Below, piece after piece: positions 55,307 through 64,000 of a stretch of DNA of 64,000 nucleotides. Source of the stretch: Hermatobates lingyangjiaoensis (Eukaryota; Arthropoda; Insecta; Hemiptera; Hermatobatidae); NCBI GenBank assembly GCA_026182355.1, contig JAPFBL010000002.1, forward strand, positions 3,348,001 through 3,412,000, written 5' to 3'. Both the position numbers and the translations under genes were made by a program. Under the pieces are notes generated by a model that saw only the letters and a program-made list of their open reading frames with translations, made no database searches and was not told where the DNA came from. The stretch's first letter is position 1, and each line of letters begins with the position of its first letter.

Positions 55307-55717
55307 CAGTGGTCCCCAACCTTTTTGTTGACGCGGACCGGTAAGCGTTAGACAATTTTACCGCGGCCGGGGGTAGATTGTTTTCTTGAAAGTTACATGT
55401 AGAATCGTACCAAAACATAACATGAAAATAAAAGCCTCAAAATAATAATAAATATATAATTAAAAAGTTTACATTAAAAATTTACTTTAAACATTCCTTT
55501 CAAAATAAAATACAGATACACCAGAAAAACGAATATAAACACTAGTGACTAAGCGTATGACTAATCTTATGACAAAGCGTACAAACTGATATAAAGAGCT
55601 TTAAAAACTGCGCACATGTATGCAAACTATATTTCTAAACTGTATTTCTAACGCGGCCCGGTACCAATTGGTCTACGGACCGGCACCGGTCAGCGGCCCA
55701 CCGGTTGGGGACCACTG
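55307..55717. mobile_element. hAT-type non-autonomous element (MITE), 411 bp
   Basis: Perfect 15-bp terminal inverted repeats CAGTGGTCCCCAACC (55307-55321 and inverse at 55703-55717). An exact 8-bp target duplication CTCTAGAC lies at 55299-55306 and 55718-55725. Subterminal GC-rich blocks (GACGCGGACCGG; GCGGCCCGGTACC) flank an AT-rich centre with no transposase frame. The CAGTGGTCCCCAACC end is shared by hAT elements of many animals. Confidence 0.95.
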
Positions 55718-56269
55718 CTCTAGACTAATCACACTTAGGTTCATAAATATTTCACAACTCGTTCCTTTCAAAAACTCGTAACATTTAAGCAGGAGAACTT
55801 CATTTTTTCCTGAACGTGTAACTATTGGCCTTAATTAAGGTTTATGAAACATTCCTTGGGTTTAGGTAACATTGCTACTGCCAAGAGATTTCGTTTAGGT
55901 ATACAATTATTTAATAATAATGGTTAAAAGTATTTTGGATTAGCTAAACAGGACTGAATTTTGGGTCTGACTTTCATTTCTATATCAGCAGTTGTATTAT
56001 TTTGCTGTATGTGAAAAAATACAGCAAAAAACCATCATTCTGATTCAAGTATATACGAATCAAAAATATGCATTTTTTACCACATTGAGTGATTAACCCT
56101 GTTGTACCCTGAGTTCCTGCATCTCTAACATTCATTTTGTTTGATATTAACTGTACATACAACTAGTGGTATTTCAATTACTTCACTCAAATTCAAGATA
56201 AGTTTAACAAATAAAAAAGAAGTTTTTTATCCTAATTTTATCTCATAACCTTCTTTTACAACTTATTGT

Positions 56270-56355
56270 ACAATTTTTTATATTCATGCATGCTATAGTA
56301 CCATACAGGTTATTATTGTTACATTATGGAATGAGTAACAGTCTTAAAACTCATG
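56270..56355. repeat. diverged dispersed repeat S, copy 3
   Basis: TTCATGCATGCTATAGTACC, TTACATTATGGAATGAGTAA and GTCTTAAAACTC match the second half of copy 1. The first half is missing. Confidence 0.75.
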
Positions 56356-57854
56356 TTAAGTATTATATCAACCAAAACAATTTGCACAGTTTGAAAATAC
56401 CAAAAACCAGTAGTAGACAACACTAGCTTTACTATATGTAAATATCATAACAAACTTGCTGATAACTGAATTCTAGTTTTATTTCAATGGGACTTATTGT
56501 AGAGACGTTTCATCAAATGTTATAGTAAATATTATCAAAATTATATTTAATAAGTTTATTGATTTCATTAGTTGTAATGTGGCTATATACATTTGATTAA
56601 TAATAAACTGGAATTTATGATTAAGGAAGAACAGTTATGTCAGTATTATAGTTATTATTACCATTATTAAACTGAGCCACTGGAGCCATCAAAATCGTAC
56701 ATATCGCTGCTATATCATTCATATTGTGCTTCATTCTCTCATTTCTATAATCAACTTTACATATTAACTATTTCATAAACTCATAATTGTCCTCAGAAAA
56801 TTTCTCTTACTTCTAATGGTTTGGTATCATTTCCCAAAATCTTTAAACTTATATCAGCAATTTCCTTGCATTCACATAAAATGTGATCAAAATTTCCAAA
56901 GCCTTTTTGATATAGAGTCTGCATTATTCTCATAATGTTAATTGAAGATTTCATAAGAGATATTTAAAATAACAATGCCTGGTTATCTATCTTAGATATA
57001 TTTTAATATGTTAATATTAAAATATATTAACATTAAGCCATATATTCTTAATATAGATTAATAAGTATGCTTATTCATTACCATAGAAATTTATCTTTAG
57101 TTGGAAAAAGCTTTTTAGACTAAAATAAACTGTAATTTTCTATCCAACCTTTATTTGATTTTTTTTTCATCCGATTCTAAACTGTATGCTTACAAAAGTA
57201 TACCCTTGTGAAGGACAATTTTTGTAAATTTTATCATCCACAGAATAATTTTCAACTCTTACCAACGACAATTATTTTAAAAAAAAACTCCTTTTTTGAG
57301 ATAAAAAATCTTTACAAGGACGGCGTTTAATAATTTTTCTCACTTTCTCATGTTGTCCTTTGACAGGCATGGCAGGGCTAATGGCTGAAAACCTTTTTCA
57401 TTTCTCTTGAAATAATACACAAATGATTTATATTACAAATCAGTCGTTTTATAACAACAGTAATAGTAATTTCGCAAAACAAATCCAACCAGGATTTGTG
57501 GAATTTGTTCATTTGTGGCTTACTCAGTGTAACAGTCACAGGTATTTCCAGTTTAGATCTTCAACTAAAAAGGCTCAAAGAGGATTTTGATGTCTTTGAC
57601 ATTCCTGGCATAATATTTTCAACGAAAACGTTTTAGACATTTAACTTCTCTCTTTTAAAAAGGTATAAGGGAGCATTTTAGCAGGATTTATATCCAGATC
57701 TTTTACATTTACAAATCTTTAAACAATTTTGAAAGAAATAACAGTTTCATATATCTGTCCTTGTATATAGTATACTTGATTGTTTAGAGTATCCTACAGA
57801 GAACAGCCTACAATAGTCAAAATTCTAAATGTAACCTTTTATATTTTTCCTGTA
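56356..57854. other. AT-rich DNA, nothing supported
   Basis: A strong acceptor-like tract (TTCTCATGTTGTCCTTTGACAG near 57367) is followed by an ATG frame of only 13 codons, so I do not call an exon. A perfect short inverted repeat TTTTAATATGTTAATATTAA lies at about 57001-57030. Confidence 0.5.
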
Positions 57855-57896
57855 TTCATCAAGGTACATATATATATATATACATATATATATATA

Positions 57897-59620
<1,724 letters not shown>

Positions 59621-59747
59621 AGGTCCGGTGAGGAGGTGAGCACTAATCCTGGAGTGTTGCCACCAATGTTGCTGATTCCAGATACCTCCAACGTTCCTAA
59701 TAACTTCCAAGATGATACCTTCACATGTTATGTCATTCATGAAAAAG
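59621..59747 (+). CDS. probable 127-bp exon, unrecognised host gene
   Basis: Between TGTGGCGTTACAG and GTATGT. It reads RSGEEVSTNPGVLPPMLLIP, then DTSNVPNNFQDDTFTCYVIH and EK, with one base left over. Only this frame is open (the other two hit TGA within five to six codons), so the upstream exon must end in phase 0. Base composition and residue mix are clearly protein-like against an AT-rich background. The spare G plus AT from the acceptor at 61548 makes Asp, so the two segments can be joined in frame. The family is not recognised. Confidence 0.5.
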
Positions 59748-61286
59748 GTATGTGTTCATTTCAATATACTAGTATGATTTTAACAAAACCGTTGCTAAAT
59801 ATTTGATTGTTTGAATAAGTTATTTCATTTAAACCTGCATTATGAACTGGCATTTGGGTATTTAAACATTAAGTTAGGTCTTCTTCATGAAATGAAGCAC
59901 TACAATAGACATTTTAAATCTATCTAAAGAAAGAGATAACAAAGTGTCAAGTTATGGAAGTAAAACCTTTTTTTGTAACAGAAATGTAAAAATCATTTTT
60001 AGATTATAAACGATTCTTGCAGCAAGAATAATAAAATTTGACATAATATTAATTCTTAGGTAGGAAACAAACTGTAAAGTATTTTTAAAATAATAGAATA
60101 TAGAAAAACTACTTTATAATGTCAAAACAAACAAACTAGAGATTCTTGTCCTCGTGATTCCTAAAAATTTATGACATTCTAGTTATCCACCAACAATATC
60201 ATGATAATAAAAATGGAAAAGTTTATCTTTCTGTGTAAACTAAATGAAAAAAAGAAATTTATTTTTTTTAACACAAACTATATTTATGTATGTTTTTTAT
60301 GCTCTAATATTAAAGGAAATTAAATAGGTTTTTCTCCAGCTTAAGCCAGTATATACGATATAAAGCAAACAGATCACATAAAGAGGATTTAAAACTTCTT
60401 TAATAAAAAGACTCTCAGAAATCATACATAAATGTTGAAATTATTTTTTACTTCTTTGTTAAGCTATATTTATAGCAATGCAAAAAGAAAACTAGGTAGT
60501 AATTTCTTATATTGGAAAAATTATGAAAATAACATATTCAAGCCTTATATTGCGTGTTACATACAAATTTATGTTTTAAAATTATACTGTTAAAGATTTT
60601 TTTTTTTAATTATGTATGTAGTTATTTGTGTTTGAAAATTTAATGTTTGAGGAATCCGTGAAGTTATGCTTGAGCGTTGCGGGATACAAATGGTGATGAA
60701 ATTATAGCTCAGGATATCAAGTTTCCGGCAGAATATTAAGTCCAGTTATTTGAAAATTTATCAAAATATATGCAAATAGATCTCATTTAACTAGGCTCTA
60801 GTCTCGCAGGGTTATAACAAATCTGGCAGGTAAATGGGCAAAATTTACATCTTATGAGTGGTCCTTCATGTTCCATCTCGACAACATTCTCAAAATTTAT
60901 TCTGCTATTTTAAGTGTATTAAATGCATAATAAACAGTTCAGTTCACTAATTTGACACTTTTTGTTTAATAAAACATTATGTTATTGAACTTAAATCTTT
61001 ATACAATTTTTTAACAAAAACTGGTTAATATTGAAAATGTTACCCAACTTGACATCGAATTTATAACTGAAGGTAAAATAATTAGTTTCTTACCAGTCCA
61101 TAAATCAGATAAAAATTATTTTCTGTTAAATTTAATTGATAAGAATAAAATTTTTATATTGTGTTAACAGATATATTGGTTGTATAGTTAATAATGTTAA
61201 TAGATTAATTGAGGTTTTACAAAAAGTTATCTATCTTTCTAATGTAGTGCAATCAGTTATTATATGGTCTTTACTCATTGTAGAGC
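59748..61286. other. AT-rich DNA, intron if the flanking exons are real
   Basis: No supported feature except the palindrome that begins at 61287. A 65-codon frame at 61136-61333 runs into the palindrome arm and shows no motif. Confidence 0.45.
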
Positions 61287-61341
61287 AAAAAGCTAATGAA
61301 ATAGTCTCCACATATAAAAATTTAATCGCATAAACAACGAG

Positions 61342-61368
61342 TTTCGAACACGCAGTGTTCTTCTTCAG
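61342..61368 (-). ncRNA. hammerhead-like core (family C, minus arm)
   Basis: Minus strand: CTGAAGA, A, perfect 6-bp stem GAACAC/GUGUUC around UGC, GAAAC. Confidence 0.42.
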
Positions 61369-61435
61369 GCATTAACTAAGGGTGAGTGTATGTCGTACAA
61401 CAGTTGTACCACAGACACTCATCCTTAGTTAATGC

Positions 61436-61462
61436 CTGAGGAAGAACACTGCGTGTTCGAAA
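61436..61462 (+). ncRNA. hammerhead-like core (family C, plus arm)
   Basis: CTGAGGA, A, perfect 6-bp stem GAACAC/GUGUUC around UGC, then GAAACGCG. It differs from the minus arm only at the variable N position of CUGANGA within the core. Confidence 0.42.
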
Positions 61463-61547
61463 CGCGTTGTTTACACGATTAAATTTTTATATGTGGAGAC
61501 TATTTCATTAGATTTTTACCTATAATTATCTATCTTTATTTCTGTAG

Positions 61548-61615
61548 ATCCTTCCACCTCCACTGCCCCATCTATCCGTCACTCTCAGTCACTTAATTTC
61601 AGTTTGTATCTTTAA
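61548..61615 (+). CDS. possible last exon of the unrecognised host gene
   Basis: After TATCTTTATTTCTGTAG, a good acceptor. Joined to the spare base of the 59621-59747 exon it reads DPSTSTAPSIRHSQSLNFSL, YL and stops at TAA 61613-61615. A weak donor (GTTTGT at 61602) could end it earlier. The phase agreement with the previous exon supports it; the short length and lack of a recognised family do not. Confidence 0.38.
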
Positions 61616-62603
61616 ATTGTATAGTTTAAAAAGATGAAAATATACGTCCACATCGTCTTGTTAGAAAAGAGGTTCATCATACTGAATACTTGTTATATAA
61701 CAAGAATGCACTTATTTTAATTTCATAGTTTCCTACACTTTTTTTCAAACTCTAACTTTTTTTTATCTTTTTCTACTTGTCAATGTGTTGGTATCACTTA
61801 TAGACAACTCGATGAACGGACTCTATAAATATAGAAAGATAAAGGCTGATAATTAGAAAATACAACTATTTAAACGCAAAACATTCACAAGAACACATTC
61901 AAAAAGCAAGTTAACTACTCATAAAATGATTTATTAGATGGTAACTAAAATTTAGAATCATATAGAATAACAGCAATTGTCTCAAAAGGAGACAACAGAT
62001 GTATGATAATATAAAGGAATATTTAGTTTCCTAACTGGTAAAGTTATGAAATAAACGTTCCTGGAAAGATATGTGTATTTTTAATAATATATATCTTTAT
62101 GAGACACTGTGTCCACTTAGGAAAAAATAATGCAAATGACTACACGACTAATTACAATATAGGGACACGACTGAACTACAAGAAGTTATAAGAAGAGAAA
62201 AAGACTGGCCTACATGAAAAAAGGACATAATCAGTGAAGACAGGGCATCGATTACAAAAATGTGTATATGCTGTGTAAAAGACAATGCTTTAAAGTAAGA
62301 AATATATATAGACTCTATAAAGATGTAAAAATGATCTATAGTGATTATTAATTAGATTAATTTACATTAAAAGACAAATAAAATATGTTATAACTTTTAT
62401 TACTTCATTAAAAATATATTAATTGATATTATTAAATAATGATATTAAAAAAATCAATAATTATTAAAATATCAACAAAAAAAACTGCATATAAAATGTA
62501 AGTAATGTATGCTACGCTTTACTGTGGAGCATGCAGAAATAACAAATAAACTCCTTGATAGCAGGGTTACTAATAGAAGGGAAAACCATACAGACGCATA
62601 TAC
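61616..62603. other. AT-rich DNA, nothing recognised
   Basis: No coding frame, RNA gene or repeat is supported. No convincing polyadenylation arrangement could be assigned to the candidate gene. Confidence 0.5.
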
Positions 62604-62627
62604 AGAAAGAGAAAGAGAGAGAGAGTG

Positions 62628-62670
<43 letters not shown>
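62604..62670. repeat. (GA)n microsatellite
   Basis: About 67 bases of GA with a few interruptions. It produces spurious Glu-Arg and Ser-Leu reading frames on the two strands. Confidence 0.95.
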
Positions 62671-62672
<2 letters not shown>

Positions 62673-64000
62673 ATGAAAACAATTTTGCATGTCTCAGGGG
62701 ATTAAACTATATAAATGCCTTAAAACCTCAAAATAAAATTTTTATTATGCCCCTGATAGCCTACAGTAAAATAGTAAACGGAATCTATGTTTATGTAGTG
62801 CACAACAAAGTGGCTACACAATGACAAAATATTACCCCAAAAAAACTATACAGCCTATATATCAATGTATGTGTACATTTACGCATTATATCATCAATTA
62901 TAGGTTTAATACTGTGTCTCTTAGCTGTTCAAAAACTTTATGGCAGATGTAACTATATAAAAACGTACACATCAATAAAAATAAATTAAAAATTTGACTC
63001 AGGAGATCTCTAAATATGTCATACAGCATCGACAGGGATCTTTTAATGATTACTGTATTTTACTTACAGCTAAGTGTGCAGGCGACTAGATAATCAATTA
63101 GATATATATAAATATTATAATAATATACATTTTTTAAACTAACTCTAAAAGTGAAAGTTTTTACTAAATTACATATGGTGCAGTAAAATAAACAAAATTA
63201 CTACTCAAAATACCGTTGTTAAACTTATAAGATGGTAGTGGAATGGCATCTACTAGAGCTACTAGGATCAAAACGAAAAAATCCTTAAAGATTTATCCAG
63301 TTTCTTGCCAAAAGATCCTTTATTTAATAATTTTATTTTTCCCTTTAGCATGTTCTATATTGTATTAAATGCAGTATTTAAAAATTATTACAATAATTAT
63401 TATTCTTACAATATAATAATTTCTTTGAAGAAAGTAAACATTATTTTACTGCATAAAGTTCATTTTATGCATTTTATTTTATGCAAGATTCATTCTATCT
63501 TGTATGAATAATTTCTGTTTCAAAATTTAATACAATAACTTGGATGAAAGATGTTTTAATGATTTAACATGATATTTAAGAGCAATAAAATTACTTCAAT
63601 TTCATTAAAACTTAAACATATTAGTAGTTCCGGCTGCTATTTGTACGCCAAGTCTGAGATAATTCATTAAATTTAAAGTACAATAAATATTGTCATCCTA
63701 AAAATGTTTATTCGCTTTTTAGAAGAAGGATATTACTTCACTACTGACAAATCTCTATCTGTATTAAATTGGCAAGTTTTGGTTAAATATGTATTTTCAT
63801 TAAGTAGAACATACCTTTCACAAGGACAAAACAAGAAAATTAGATACAAAAATTTTGTTTGACAGGGAAAAATCTTTATGGATTTAAAGAATTACTCTTA
63901 AGGTATTTGATATAAAAAAACTTTCCATAGCAAAACTTTGTAATGCACTGAATTAACAGTTGTAAATCCAGCAGCTTTAGAATAGATTAATACAATGCCA
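62671..64000. other. AT-rich DNA, nothing recognised
   Basis: No feature is supported up to the window end. Confidence 0.5.

Larger units (their letters stand above)
61287..61517. repeat. PLE-derived palindrome, family C (103-bp arms)
   Basis: The arms 61287-61389 and 61415-61517 are near-perfect inverse copies (TAATGAAATAGTCTCCACAT; GCATTAACTAAGG; GAACACGCAGTGTTC) with a 25-base spacer containing GTCGTACAACAGTTGTAC. Each arm holds a core with stem GAACAC/GUGUUC. A single-arm relative lies at 39301-39435. Unlike most other palindromes here, no (TA)n tract borders it. Confidence 0.92.

Noticed and set aside
57367..57410. Acceptor-like tract followed by ATGGCAGGGCTAATGGC
   Set aside because: Only 13 codons before a stop and no donor, so it cannot be supported as an exon.
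62472..62824. Ser-Leu and Glu-Arg repeat frames
   Set aside because: They come from the (GA)n microsatellite at 62604-62670 read on both strands.

Overview
The window looks like intergenic and intronic DNA from the nuclear genome of an animal, probably an invertebrate. I cannot name the species. The reasons are strong AT richness, no dense gene packing, many (TA)n microsatellites, Penelope-like retroelements (PLEs) with a C-terminal GIY-YIG endonuclease, hAT-type miniature elements with 8-bp target duplications, and a few short exon-like islands bounded by AG/GT. There is no operon structure, no rRNA or tRNA gene that I can support, and no CRISPR array.

Layout. 1-3.7 kb is a 98-bp tandem satellite whose middle copies are riddled with single-base deletions. 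3.7-9.3 kb is AT-rich DNA holding a 538-bp hAT miniature element. 9.3-20.6 kb is the most unusual part: a nest of PLE copies and PLE-derived palindromes, nearly all joined to each other at (TA)n tracts. It contains one intact reverse transcriptase/endonuclease reading frame (11.16-13.19 kb, truncated at its 5' side), two broken PLE copies on the minus strand, at least nine short inverted-repeat units, and several copies of a PLE N-terminal coding module that stops at the same residue against a (TA)n tract. Many units carry a hammerhead-like core (CUGANGA, hairpin, GAAA) whose hairpin sequence changes between families while its pairing is kept.

20.6-43.2 kb is mostly unclassified AT-rich sequence. 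It holds a tandem dimer of a 1.53-kb non-coding repeat (24.9-28.2 kb), scattered fragments of that repeat, another nested pair of PLE palindromes (30.4-31.0 kb), and two weak exon candidates on the minus strand (22.5 and 23.8 kb). From about 45 to 61.6 kb there are five short exon-like segments on the plus strand that could be the 3' part of one unrecognised host gene with large introns. The spaces between them hold a decayed PLE endonuclease fragment, a three-copy diverged repeat, a 411-bp hAT miniature element with a perfect 8-bp duplication, one PLE palindrome beside a 105-bp (TA)n tract, and another PLE palindrome ending about 30 bp upstream of a possible splice acceptor.

How the parts fit together: the PLE with the intact frame could in principle supply reverse transcriptase and endonuclease, while the small palindromic units look like non-autonomous derivatives of PLE terminal repeats. 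That relationship is an inference from shared motifs and shared (TA)n borders.
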